Both the position numbers and the translations under genes were made by a program. This document shows positions 21,514 to 33,027 of a stretch of DNA of 64,000 nt, one piece after another. Position 1 is the stretch's first letter. Each line of letters starts with the position of its first letter. The notes beneath the pieces were generated by a model that did no database searches, was not told the DNA's origin, and saw only the letters and a list, made by a program, of their open reading frames with translations. Origin of the DNA: Paralithodes platypus (Eukaryota > Arthropoda > Malacostraca > Decapoda > Lithodidae); assembly GCA_032716605.1 (NCBI GenBank), contig CM064552.1, forward strand, positions 15,183,180 to 15,247,179, in the 5' to 3' direction.

Positions 21514-24456
21514 CCGCTGACCCTTTCCCCCACCTCGCGTATCCACTACCCCTCGTGTCCTACACCTTGTCTTGCCAGACTAAGTTTCTGAAGACCAACC
21601 GCCCCCATAAATCTATGTATGTTCTTCCATCCGAGAAGTAATATGTTAACCCCTGTCTTGCCAGACTAAGTTTCTGAAGACCAACCGCCCCCATAAATCT
21701 ATGTATGTTCTTCCATCCGAGAAGTAATATGTTAACCCCCATGTCATACTTGATAAGAAACTATGATACCCACGGGTACACCATTGTATATATAACCATT
21801 ATTCCTGTAAGACCTAGACAGAGATAATGACTGAAGAGGTTAGCAACCATGCAGTAACTCTAATTATTACCCCAACCAGAGATTGTATAGCTAACCCTCT
21901 TTTACCATTGTCTCGATGCATATCTACCACGAAACCATAACGAAGCTACCCCTACGAACTGCCACTTTCTTTGGCCTATATTTCATAGAAAACGCAGTTC
22001 CCAGGGACAACTAGATCATCAAGAAATTGTGTCAAATAATAGTGTCCATTAACCCCTCGTATTGACGAGTAATAGTAAACTATGTTTTTCTCTACTTTTA
22101 TCCACAGTCAAGCACACACCTACAGCTAACCTCATCTTCCCCACAGTCCACATGATTCTATAATTTCCAGACTCATATACCACCACCTATTGTTCACCCC
22201 CCGGTAGCGTTTAATTACCCTACCTTCCCTGTCGGTAACCCCCAGTCTAAGATACCAACTGTAGCCTAATGCCACCCCTACGCCCAGAGACCTTAGAGTC
22301 AAACTTCCACGTAGCCCCCCTTAACCCTCTCCCTCTCGTTAACCCCCACGCTCCTCCACTCCCTACTAACCTAGCCTCTCCACCATACCCCCTGAATATC
22401 CTTAACTTTTCCGTTACTAACATTCTCAAACCTTTTGTATATATACTCCTATCCAGCCTACCTTCCCCCAGTAGGAAGGAACACCATTAGAACTTTACTA
22501 ACCCTTTGCATGCCATCTATTCCCTCACAACCCATTCACAACCCTGTACCAAATGATCGTCAGTGCGAGGCTAGCCGCCTCGCCAGTGACTAACTTCTAT
22601 TGCCATACTTCCAGATAAATGTGGCAGAGTTAGCAACCCAGTCTCCACCACATCCAACAAACCATGCAATTAACAACCCAACCAATTAAACCAGCTGGTC
22701 AAGGCACCTTCGGTTTTGGTATTACGAACACCCACATCTGTCTCATAAACAGAGGGTTATTACAAACACTTGTAATATGGCAAGCCCCCAGCCACAGCCG
22801 CCCGGACGACCATCACAGAGGGAGGACGCGCACCTACCCCTGTCACCCACCCGAGGAGGGAGACCCCTACCCCTGCGGAGTTATACCTGACCCCTGTTTT
22901 GACTTTCGGGTCATTGCCAGGTAGCACAGGAATTCTTCCTATCAATGAACTAACCATGTATGACTAACACCTTTACTAACCTCTATTAACCCACAATAAC
23001 CCATTAACCTTTCTTGCATACTCTGATAACCAAATTAGCACCTCAGCTATACCATAGAATGAAGACTGAGCAATCTAAGAGAGACGCTCCTATCACAGCT
23101 GTCCCAAACCGCCTCGCAAAGTAGATCCAGTCTCTCTCCCCTAAATACTTCCAGTATAGCCAAAATAGTACCTCTTACTAAGGCTCAGTTATCTCACATT
23201 ATGAAGGCTCCATACAGCCATGTGCCACAACAGTAATCACCACCTTACCTAGTTCCCGTATCAATTGAGAGCTCAAATAAGTCCATCAAAACTCGAGATC
23301 CCTATGGCCTACAGGGTCCAAAACCGAACCTATAAACTAAGCTCCAGCCCCCAGTAAAATCAGTTGAAAGATAGACACCAACCAGTGGCTGGCCCCTTAA
23401 GTTGACCTCTAGCTCTGCCCTTGTGTTGTTCCTGAGAATTGAGTTCCAGAGCCGGCAGACTCCGTGGCAGATTGAGATAGAAGCATCTGTCCACATACAA
23501 GAAATCTACATGCACCTTATAACCTTCACAAACCAGTGGGTATATAAGCGTGTAGCCAGCAACGATCGCCAAGAGATCCGTCTTGAGAACTTCCTACATA
23601 TGGACCACCTGGACGGCCGCGGAACCAGTCGTTAGCCCCCAACATCACGGACGCAAGATAACCAGGACCAGACCAATCAAATACTACCCAAGATTCACTC
23701 TATCAGTACTACAGTGTTACAGTGCTGTTTAGAGACTCACTTATTAATATTTCTATGAAGTGGCTATATCTTTGACCCAGTATAATTCATATATAACCAT
23801 TCCATTAGGAAGTGCTAAGCGTATCAGTGTTTATTAATTAACAGGCGATATTAACTCTCGTAATTACCCATATATCCAGATATTATTACATAGAAGTGAA
23901 ACCCTAGTGATATCTAATGTTCGCCCACTGATTTGCGTTCTACGTGTTTCTGCTATAAGAATATAAACCTTAGATCAGTACCCCCTGAGGTTACTAGAAT
24001 TCCTGTGCTCTAAAATACGCGTGTCTAATCTAGTCTGTGAATTACTACTTGTGCATCAGAGCTACCAGGGATAAATCTAATAGTGAATATGAATCTATAA
24101 GTAACCTTTATGGTCTCCAGTATATCAACTTGTGAATAAAGCCAGTGATCAGAAGATTAATACCTGAACGTTGGAAGTGGGAGACTAGGCTCCATCCAGA
24201 TTCACTTAATGCTAGTTGTTCAATTCTATCATTTGTCTAGTACGAGTATTCATACCTTCTTATGTTTCATATTAATCACTATCAAGAAAACTACAGAAGT
24301 GTGTACATCAATAAATGTGATCGTGTGTCTTGTTACCGTGTGTTTATTTTGTGTTCTCTATTCCTCATACCTTGTTTTGTGCATGCAGCCTTCTATACCC
24401 AGTCAGTTAGAACTCACATTACCCAAGTTAATCCTGTAGAAAAACAGGGCATAACA
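21327..24456 (+). repeat. 3' LTR of element A
   Basis: It is collinear with the 5' LTR and 91 bp longer, mainly because an 86-bp unit is doubled at about 21568-21740. The TATATAAG and AATAAA sites are conserved. It ends at 24456 and is followed by CAGAG, the right target duplication. Confidence 0.9.
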
Positions 24457-24461
24457 CAGAG

Positions 24462-26116
24462 CATAGAGTACATAATTATGACCTAGAGGCTAAAGAAGAT
24501 GCCACAAATCTGTAAATAGGGATCCGCGCATTCGAGAGATGGCAGCACGATCACAAAGGACAATGGGAGGGGAGGGTCCCCACAAAGACATTATATTGAC
24601 CATCCTTGGTCCCATTAACCTAAGAAGTGCGCATGGGGGGTATGAGACACCACACTCCTGTGCTGACGTATTTGAGCTGTTCTCATCACTAACATCGTTA
24701 TTTTACCATAAATAGCATTAATACTTATCCATATGCGCCTATTATAGGTTGATTATAAAGGTATTAACCTGTTACAACAATAAAACAAGTGGAAACAGCA
24801 TTTGGATGGTCAAAACTGGCGATACAGGCTGGGAGTTACATAATGTATGGCTGAGGCAACCTCCCTCCCCACCACTCTTTCCCAAGTCTGGAGAGAGACT
24901 GTCGATCGATACTCTCTCTCTCTCTCTTCCACTCGCTTGGTAACAGTGATGACAATGCCCTGCTTGCAACTCGCTAATGTTAGCACGAAAATAGACCACA
25001 GAATAAGGGAATAACAGGGAAAATAGGTGATAACTGAAGAAGGTGAGGAAAGTGGGGAAGGAGGGGAGGTGGAGGAGTGATATTTGGCATGGCCCAGGGG
25101 CAAAAAAAAAAAAAAAAAAAATTTTTTTTTTGGGGGGTGTTTTAAATGGATTTTTTAAACGCCTTACTCTTAAGAGTCTTCCCGCAGTCCGCCGGGGGAA
25201 CTCTTAAGAGTCTCCCTTCAGTTCCCGGGTTAATTCGTAATAATCCCTACCTTGTACTAATAACGCTCTTAATAATCAATTGAACGTTATCCAGAGACTC
25301 TGTAGACATGACATAGTTAAATAGACATAAGTAGAGGCTACTGTAAAGGCCAGTCATCGTGTAATTGTCGTCATTATGAGGTGCACAAGCAGACCTCCTC
25401 CAACACCGCCATTGTTGATGTGAGATTCGGGAGTTGCCAACGTCAATGGTGGGACAAAATATCCCTAGATGTCATAAGTATAAATGTCCAGTTTTAGTGC
25501 TACTTTACAAATTAACATCTACATAACATGTAACATAATAATATATATTCAAAATGACATTTTAATGTTGTTGTGTTGCTTGAAGGTATACAGCTTGCAT
25601 CATATATGAGTATGTTTTATAGTGTATAATTATGTATGCTTAATGTTTTCATCTTGCTTATATATATATCTAATTTATATTAAATAATTTACAAGTGTTT
25701 TTACCAACATTAATTAACTCTTAAATACGTTCCCTCTTTAATCTATTGCTCTCTTGTTTTGCGGATATTCCCTTAACTTTGGTAACACTGCAGCAAGCCA
25801 GCTGGCAGGCACGCGCGGCGCACAGACTATCTATAATAAGGACAAGCCACTGAGGTGCTTTGGTTGTTATACCATACAACAGTGCTGCCACCAAATCCCT
25901 AGGACGCGCGGCAAAATAACCGTGTGACGTCACGCTTTAGCCTCCAGGTCATATGTACTCTATGGTACAGAGGGATGGGTGATGATGTCATATACTGGTT
26001 TGCTAAAAATTGCCTTTCTGAGCATAGTCACGACTCACGTCCAAAAAGCGGTCGGTTCCCTTTTGTAGGGAACTACTGTATACTACCTCTCCTCCGTCTC
26101 TTACATTCAGCAAAGA
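24462..26116. other. Spacer between element A and the piggyBac nest
   Basis: No gene was recognised. There is a TC microsatellite at about 24912-24930, a homopolymer block A20/T10/G6 at 25103-25137, and two copies of the palindrome GACTCTTAAGAGTC at about 25167 and 25200. From 25500 the DNA is AT-rich. A TGACGTCA site lies at 25926. The stretch ends at the TTAA where the piggyBac element begins. Confidence 0.5.
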
Positions 26117-26150
26117 TTAACCCGGGCTGCCTTTCTAAATGACGGAGGTC
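26117..26150 (+). repeat. Left end of piggyBac element, TTAA plus TIR
   Basis: TTAA (26117-26120) is followed by CCCGGGCTGCCTTTC and AAATGAC. The right end, read inward, is TTAACCCTTCCAG then CCCGGGCAGCATTTT and AAATGAC. The two ends agree over about 22 bp except that the left one lacks nine outer bases. The loss is explained by slippage between two CCC runs. This pairing sets the limits of the element. Confidence 0.65.
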
Positions 26151-26626
26151 GTATCCGGGCGATCTGGCTGAAAATCAACAAAAGTAAACTAAGGCTAATC
26201 TCGCTTAATATATTACCTACAATAATAAAAGATATATAACAATGTGCGCCTTACCTTGCCGCGTAGAATGGCGTTGAGTAGAGCTCTCTAGCTCAACTGG
26301 TTCCAGAGTGAAGGTGATGGAAGTGGAGGTAACTTTTTCCGCGTATTTACCTCGGCGCATTCGAACACTCAACCGCGGCCCCGGCTAAGACGCCCAGTTG
26401 CACTCGTCGCTCCACCCGCAATTATGCCGGGAAGCGATTTATTGTGTTATATTGTTTATTATGCCATTTATTATAGTTATTATGTTATTTTCACTCAATA
26501 AAGTTATTTTCATGAAGTTCTTTGTGTCTCTTGTCACTTATTACTTAGTTTTATTATTATTATTATGATTATAGTGTCACTTTCACTGGACTTTGATAGT
26601 TGATGGTGTAATTTTCCCTTGTATGT
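26151..26626 (-). other. piggyBac 3' subterminal region
   Basis: No ORF was recognised. A block at about 26530-26634 recurs on the other side of the hAT insertion near 40975-41075 (CTTAGTTTTATTATTATT, TGTCACTTTCACTGGACT). This fits a target made of imperfect tandem repeats. Confidence 0.5.
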
Positions 26627-26936
26627 ATTGTTAGCAGTGGTGGGCATGGGTGCGCCGATTTGGCGCTCTGCGCTCTGCGATCCGGTGCGCATTACCAATA
26701 TAGAGGAGCGCGGAGCGAGGAGCGGCAAAATTCTGAAATCGGAGTGCAGGCGGGGAGCGCAACTAGAAATTTGCGCTCCTTTCTGGCGCTCCGGAGGCGA
26801 TTTTTCCTGTCAACAACAGGTACAAGAACGTCATTATCGTGTACAGTCATCGTACCGTTCGTACGGTGTTACTCACAGTGTTAGTGAACTGTGATACAGT
26901 GATACTATGATAGTGACAGACTGAGAGTGTTACAGT

Positions 26937-28731
26937 AGTGATGTTAACCACTCCGTTAGAACCGCATGGCTTGTCCTACAGTGACTCACTAGGATTGCCA
27001 GGGCAGTGGATGGGGCTACAGTTTATGTATTAGAGTGTGCTTTATTTCATATGAAAGCTCGTGTCATGGGCAGTCCAGAACGGCTCTTTGTTTTCACCCA
27101 TGTCAAGGCTTTATATATTTAATTGTAAAGTATATGTTTTATCATTAACTAGTAATGATGGGATCTGGGAGAGAGAGAGAGAGTAGAACAGAGTGAGAGG
27201 GAGCGCGCAGTGTTTTTGTCCCGCTCGATGACGTCACGGCTGGCTGCCTCGTGGGGGTTGGTTGAGAGGTCCGTACCATGCTGCTAGCTCCCTTGCTAGT
27301 GGCTAGAGGACTTGTAACCGCTTTTTTCCCACGCGGCTCGAGCTAGTGCGAGTATATATACAGTTCCTCGCCACTCTCTCCCTCAGATCTGGTTTCTAGA
27401 ACGCATTCATCTTTATCCCTTGCTACCTGTCTCCCGCTCCGCACCTGAGAATCTTTTCCTCTGCCTACCTCTCTCTTTTTTTTCATATCTTTCACCACCT
27501 TTTAGTAATATTATACCCCCTCTGGTTAACTCTGCAAAATCAGCTTCATGCTGGCCAGTTGTATTGTGCGTTAAGGTCTGATATAACCCATGTATGTTAG
27601 TTGTTAAGATAAGTTGATCACGAAGCATTGGTTGGCATTCATATTGTTTAGTATTGCTTCCTTTAATTATTAGTGTTCTGCTGGATTAGATAATGCTAGA
27701 CTAGGAGTCTGATATTATAAGGTATTGTTTCCTATGAGTGCTGGCTTTAGTTAAAAGCTGCACGACATACCTGAGAACTGGAGTTGATTGAGTAAATTCT
27801 AGTCTGTGTGCCATTGAGAGTAGAGCATGCACGAATGAGGGCTTTTTGCCTATACCATTCTGCACTGTTCTAAGCTCGTTGTTTGTCTTTGAGGTACGCC
27901 AGGAGAACGCTTAATACTTCGGTATTAAGGTTTCTCAAGAGAGCTACCCTTCCCTATAACGTAATATTTGACGCACAGACTTGAGATTTGCACTAGGCTA
28001 TGCGGCATGCCATGCGCACCAGTATCTCGTATCATTGACTCTAGCTAGACTTTATCAGTCACAGTAGACATTAAGTATATTAACCTAATTACTCTTTTTA
28101 TGCATACCCGTTTATGATTACACAAGCATTTCGCAGCCTAGTTTGATGTATGGAGACACAAACGACTTAGGCTCTTTTTGTTGATAGTAATACTGTATTG
28201 TCGTGGCGATTATTATTGTTGTAGTGTTTAGGATATTCTTGGCTCCGATGGCATTATATATTCTGCCTTTTTGTGTGCATAGCCTGCACGAGCATTGTTC
28301 CGCTGCCTGCCTTTTTGGGTTCCATTTCCGATACGAGCATCTTTATAGCATCTAACATTTAAAGAAGATTCCTTGTTAGTGTTGAAGGACTTTAGTGCAC
28401 TTTCTTTCATGCAGGAGTGCCTGACATTTATTGATTAAAGTAACGTAAGCTGTAACTTCTCTTACCACCTTACTTTGCATACCATAACCAAGCACCTTCG
28501 GTTATAGGTAGTAATAGGCTGTTTTCACATAACATTAAGCCTAGAGTAGACGCACATTTATTGAGAGTTTGATAGCCTATTATTGCATATAGAACTCTGT
28601 AGAGTATTTGTGTTCTTTGTTCACTGGGAATATACATCAGAGGTTGGATCTAGCGCTTTCCGTTGTAGCATTTATGCCATTACTAGTCCAATGAATAAGA
28701 GCCCTGATATATTTGAACCCCAGTCGTAACA
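26937..28731 (+). repeat. 5' LTR of element B
   Basis: It is defined by alignment with 33028-34822; both are 1795 bp with no length difference. It starts AGTGATGTTAACC (TGTGACGTTAACC in the 3' LTR) and ends CAGTCGTAACA. Confidence 0.92.
27229..27360 (+). promoter_or_regulatory. Element B LTR promoter: CRE and TATA box
   Basis: TGACGTCA, a perfect cAMP-response-type element, lies at 27229-27236, and TATATATA lies at 27353-27360 before CAGTTCCTCGCC. The 3' LTR has the same TATA region, but its CRE is TGAAGTCA. Confidence 0.45.
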
Positions 28732-28733
28732 AA

Positions 28734-28751
28734 TGGCGACCTTACCTAGGA
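28734..28751 (+). other. Primer-binding site of element B
   Basis: TGGCGACCTTACC begins two bases after the LTR end, the place and TGG start expected for a tRNA primer site. The tRNA was not identified. Confidence 0.6.
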
Positions 28752-28948
28752 TTTGGTGAACCTACATTTATTAGCAGGGAACATTTGTTGTTTTGGAGAA
28801 TATTTTGCGGGGATCAGCAAGAATAATTTTTTTTTGCAACATAGTATAGCCTTTGAGTATTTCCGAGAAGTTTTGTGTGTATATTGAGGTATAAGAGTTT
28901 GGGGTACTTCTTTTCTGAATATTGAGGTGGGAAATTTTTGTGAGCATC

Positions 28949-30430
28949 ATGTCTTATACCGGATCAGAGGAGAATGGAGACACAGTACGTAATGTCGAAA
29001 CTGAGGAACAGCAGTATGATGATATGGTTAATCAGGTGAACTGTGAGGAGGATGCTAGGATATTTTTGCAATGGCCTGTTACTGCCGAGCGGTTGGAGGG
29101 TATGGATCGGTACGGTCTTCAATGGCTGGCCACAGCTATCGGTCATGCGGTTACTAGCAGCATGACCAAGGATAACTTGATAACGTGTGTACTGGGCAGG
29201 GTGACTGGTGAGCGAGATGGGTTGAGTGCTCAGAGCCCTTCGGCCATGCTTCCCCTACACTCGACTCCCAGCCATCCCAGTAGTTTGCCGACCCCGGGTA
29301 CGCTTCCGCAGTTGGGTGGTGACTGGCAGGGTGGGTTGCCCCTGGGGGGACCACCGGTAATTTCAAACATTGTAGCACCTTCACCTCCTCAAGGGTTAAC
29401 TCCAGAATTATTGTTTCAGCTCGAATTAGCTAAGATCGAAGAGAGAAAGGCTATCAGGGTATCTGAGGTTCAACAGCAACAAAGGGCATATGAGCTTCAG
29501 CAGCAACAAAGGGCATGTGAGCTTCAGCAGCAATTAGAATTAGCCAAGATAGAAGAGAGAGCCAAGCTAGCAAAAATCCAAGCTGATTTAGAGTCGACTA
29601 GGTACTGTGCCAACATGGATGTAGAGAAGTCGCGAGTAGAGACAACGGGACAGCGACTTGGGGCTGGTAACCGTGTTCATGAGCAGTCTCTCTCGCACTT
29701 ATTGAAACTGGTTCCGGTGTTTGATGAGAGTGGTGTAACAGAATTTTTCACACGCTTTTAGAAGAAGTGCCAGGAACACCAGTGGCCAGAGAATAAATGG
29801 GCAGCACTTGTATCCTCTAGATTAATAGGCAAGGGTCTTAAAGCCTACGATGCATTACCTTTGGAGTTATGTATTGTGTACGAGGATCTCAAGGAAGCTG
29901 TCCGGAGGGCTTACGAACTGCAACCAGAAACGTACCGTTTGAAGTTCCGGGGTGTAACTAAGGGAAGAGATAGCACCTTTCTGGAACACGCCCGGGACTT
30001 GTCCGATGCTATGGGGAACTGGCTCCGATCTGAGAAGGTCACAACATTTGATGAAATTAAGCAGTTAATGATGTTGGAGCAGTTCTTTAAGAGCACGGGC
30101 GGTGATCTAACTTTGAACTTAAAGGAGAAAAACCCAAGAACTCTAGTCGAAGCAGCAGAAATGGCTGATCGACGGCTGTCGTTGATTCGGGGTTGCGGGT
30201 CCTCACAGAAGTACGATGTAAGTGCTAAGGACCGTTATCCTCCCCCTCCCCGTAACAATGACACATTTAAACAGAAGAGCCATGAAACTAAAACTGAATT
30301 CAAACCTAACACCACGCTGTATAAGAAAAGTCAGGGGCCTGTTACATCACAGTATAAGCCGAAACCGAAATTTATGTGTTTTAAGTGCCACAAGGAGGGT
30401 CATAAAGCAAATGAGTGCCCTAGTCGACCT
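28949..30430 (+). pseudogene. gag of element B: SCAN-like capsid and zinc knuckle, one amber stop
   Basis: It starts at ATG (MSYTGSEENGDTV). An N-terminal acidic part is followed by a Gln/Glu-rich coiled coil with a repeated ELQQQQRA unit. The SCAN-like capsid follows, with FLEHARDLSDAMGNWL and IKQLMMLEQFFKS. A CCHC zinc knuckle CFKCHKEGHKANEC lies at about 30380-30420. A TAG at 29759-29761 interrupts the capsid, but the same frame is open on both sides, so this is a simple nonsense change (probably from GAG). Gag would form particles and package RNA. It runs on into protease in the same frame. Confidence 0.75.
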
Positions 30431-31990
30431 CCTCCGGCATCCGTGTCTTTTGCTCACGGCATTGGAGTGTTCAAGAGGACATCGGAGCTTGTTAGAGGCA
30501 ATTCTTCCGAGGTAAATACACTGCCAGTGCAGAAGGATCCGGAAGGCTTATTCCCTGTCCGTGATGCCTTTAGTGACCACAGGGGACTCGGTTATGTGGA
30601 GTGGGGGGGTAGAAGACATGAGGTGAGAATTTTGCGTGACACTGGGGCATCGCAAACACTGTTGAGAAATTTCACTGGTAAACCTGTAAATACGGCGCGG
30701 GTGGTTGTGGTTCAGGGAGTTAATGCAACAAGGTCATACCCACTTGTAAGAATGAAGATGGAAGTTGATGGTGTGACTCGTGACCTGGATGTAGGAATTG
30801 TGGAGAAGTTACCTGTTGGGGGCGTCGACCTCCTTCTCGGCAACGACTTTGCGGGGCCTACTTCTGAGGCTCCACCCTTGGTCGTTGCCGAGAAGCCGGC
30901 CGACGTGAGTAGGGAGGAGCAGGAGTTGGTTGAGAAGTGTCGGGGGCAACCTATGGCGTGTGTTGTCACCCGTTCCCTTGCATCCAGGGAGTCACATTCT
31001 GGTCAACAATCTTTAGATCAGCGAAGGAAGGGTACCGAGAAGGGGTTGAAAGTTGATGCGGTTGAGAGTTTAGTGTCAACGGACCTTCTCGGGGACTCAT
31101 TATTAGGACCACATTTCGAGTCTGGAGAAGACCCAGTAACTGTTCCTGAAGGGGCAGAGGATGGGCTTAAAAAGACGAAAGAGTTGAAGGAGGACAGTGA
31201 TGCACAGTCGGGAGATGTGGCAACAAGGTACCCTGACGCGTACCCTATGAGAAATGGGTCGGCGAAGACGGTGGTCCGAAGCTTGCTAGTGTATTTTTCC
31301 CGGTATGGTTACCCGCAGGGGATTCAGTCAGTCCAGGGACCCAACTTCACTTCTAGCCTCTTTGTTCAAGCAATGCCGCAGCATGGGATTGTTGGGGTTG
31401 TGTCATCTGCGTATCATCCGGAGAGCCAGGGTGTGTTAGAGCGATGGCACTCAGCCTTGAAATCTGTGCTTCGTTGTTGTTGCTTTGAGAGTGGGAGGGA
31501 TTGGGATCTTGGCCTGCCATGTGTTTTGTTTGCTGTGTGGGAGGTACCTGGGGAGAGTTTGGGATTCAGCCCTAATGAGCTCGTCTTTGGACACCGTGTC
31601 AGAGGGCCTCTCCATATGGTTGAAGAAGTATGGGAGAGCGCAGAAAAACCTTGTTCTATGCTCAAGTCTGTCCTCAACAGTCGAGAACGGATGTTGCGCA
31701 GTCTGGAGTTGGCTGGCCGTAATTTGACTAGCTCTCAGGCCCTCAGGAAGGACAGGTACGACCTCAAGGTTGAACTCAGGAGTTTCACGTGGGTCAGGAG
31801 GTGTTGATTCTACTGCCCCTTGTAGGTCACCCCTTATCCGCGAAGTACGCTGGTCCTTATAGGGTGGTGGAGGAGCTATCGGACCTGGTTTACTTGGTAG
31901 CCACTCCAGACAGACGGAAGCGCAATCAGTTATGTCATGTTAATCCCATGAAGGAGTATGGGAGGCACCCCCCTGAGCCTCTCACTGTGC
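30431..31990 (+). pseudogene. Protease and partial integrase of element B
   Basis: The same frame as gag carries the protease RILRDTGASQTLL (DTG intact) and VDLLLGNDF. After a Glu/Lys-rich spacer comes the integrase core from RYPDAYPMRNGSAKTVV onward. The zinc-binding domain and first catalytic Asp are missing. The second Asp is Val (SVQGPNF, codon 31331-31333). The Glu region is ESQGVLERWHSALK. A one-base frame change near 31790 leads to the C-terminal domain GQEVLILLP to HVNPMKEY. Integrase is therefore dead. No RT motif lies between protease and integrase. Confidence 0.8.
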
Positions 31991-32039
31991 CTGTGATGAC
32001 GTTTAGCAGTCAAGGTGGAGAAGGAGAACGGGACAGTCA

Positions 32040-32553
32040 AGCTCAGGTGGAGGATAACTGGAAGGATAAGAAGTTCAAATGGGCGCCTGAGTGTGAGAAG
32101 GTGTTTAGAGAAGTAAAACACCTGTTGTGCACTCACCCGATCCTCAGGACCCCTGACTTTAGCCTACCTTTCCAACTAGCAACGGAGGCTAGTGGTGTGT
32201 GGGCTGGTGCCGTCCTTGTGGAGAAGGACGATGATGGGCTGGAGCATCCTGTTAGTTTCTGCTCGGAGAAGTACAATTCGGCCCAGGGGAGTTGCTCTGT
32301 TGTCGAGGAGGAGCTGCTGGCGGTTGTGCTTGCGCTGGGGCATTTCGAGGTCTATGTTCCAGCCTATGGTCCAGTCGTTGTAATTTACACAGATCATCAC
32401 CCTCTCAAGTTTTTGAACCAGTTTCACAATCGGAATATGAGGCTGACCAGGTGGTCACTAAGGTTATTGGTATATAACCTGGACATACGCCATATTGCCG
32501 GTTGTGACAACGTGGTTCCAGATGGTCGTTCAAGGGTATATGATCCTGGGTAG
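32040..32553 (+). pseudogene. RNase H of element B, downstream of integrase
   Basis: In the frame of the integrase C-terminus, after a short spacer, come FKWAPECEKVF, LRTPDFSLPFQL, then RNase H with ATEASG (Glu where the catalytic Asp of DAS is usual), EEELLAVV, YTDHHPLKFL and PDGRSRV. The FxW...C connector normally follows RT, but no YxDD, LPFG or other RT motif is present upstream, so RT has been deleted between the integrase tail and this connector. The altered first Asp also argues against activity. Confidence 0.8.
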
Positions 32554-33027
32554 ATTGACACACGGGTAGCCTCCTGCTTTAGTTTGAATAGTATTTTGCG
32601 CTTGGTGCTTGTTGGCTCGCGGTTGTAGCCCAGCGTATTGGGTCGTAAAGCAGGAGTTGAGCGTTTGGTATAGAAGAAAAAACTAGGCTTGCCCCTATAG
32701 TGCAGCCGAAATAAACAAATTATAAACATAAAAATCAAATAAAAACTCTTTCTTTGATAGTTGAATTTTTTTAGTATGTTATAGCAGTAATTCTGAGTTG
32801 CACTCCTCTCAGAATGCTGGGCTAGAGAAGCTCGCTCTTGAGGAGCATAACTACATATAATTTAACCTATTGTGTTGGGGAGGGTTATAATTTTGAAAAA
32901 TGTTTTGTCGAAGAACTGTGCCAGATATTTTACTGCCGCTGGGTGATGGGAAGTGGAGATATAGCATGGGTTCTAACCATCAGATTTTTGTGAGCCTTGG
33001 GGCCTCTGAGAAAAATCTTGGGGGGGG
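32554..33027 (+). other. 3' untranslated region and polypurine tract of element B
   Basis: No ORF. The last bases before the 3' LTR are purine-rich, CTGAGAAAAATCTT followed by eight G (33020-33027), and serve as the polypurine tract. Confidence 0.6.

Larger units (their letters stand above)
10056..24456 (+). mobile_element. Element A: complete 14.4 kb Ty3/gypsy LTR retrotransposon
   Basis: Two LTRs (3039 and 3130 bp) bracket gag, protease, RT, RNase H and integrase in the usual Ty3/gypsy order. The 5-bp sequence CAGAG lies immediately outside both ends (10051-10055 and 24457-24461), which is a target-site duplication and proves a single insertion. The LTRs begin TAAAATGC and end GCATAACA, so the outer TG of the usual TG...CA is altered. 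The LTRs differ by roughly 1 percent by eye plus one tandem-unit difference, so the insertion is fairly young. Even so, gag-pol is broken by nonsense and frameshift changes, and a LINE fragment is inserted downstream of integrase. Extra ORFs lie between integrase and the 3' LTR. Confidence 0.92.

Noticed and set aside
29759..29761. Amber readthrough in element B gag
   Set aside because: The stop is inside the capsid rather than between gag and pol, so a plain nonsense mutation is more likely.
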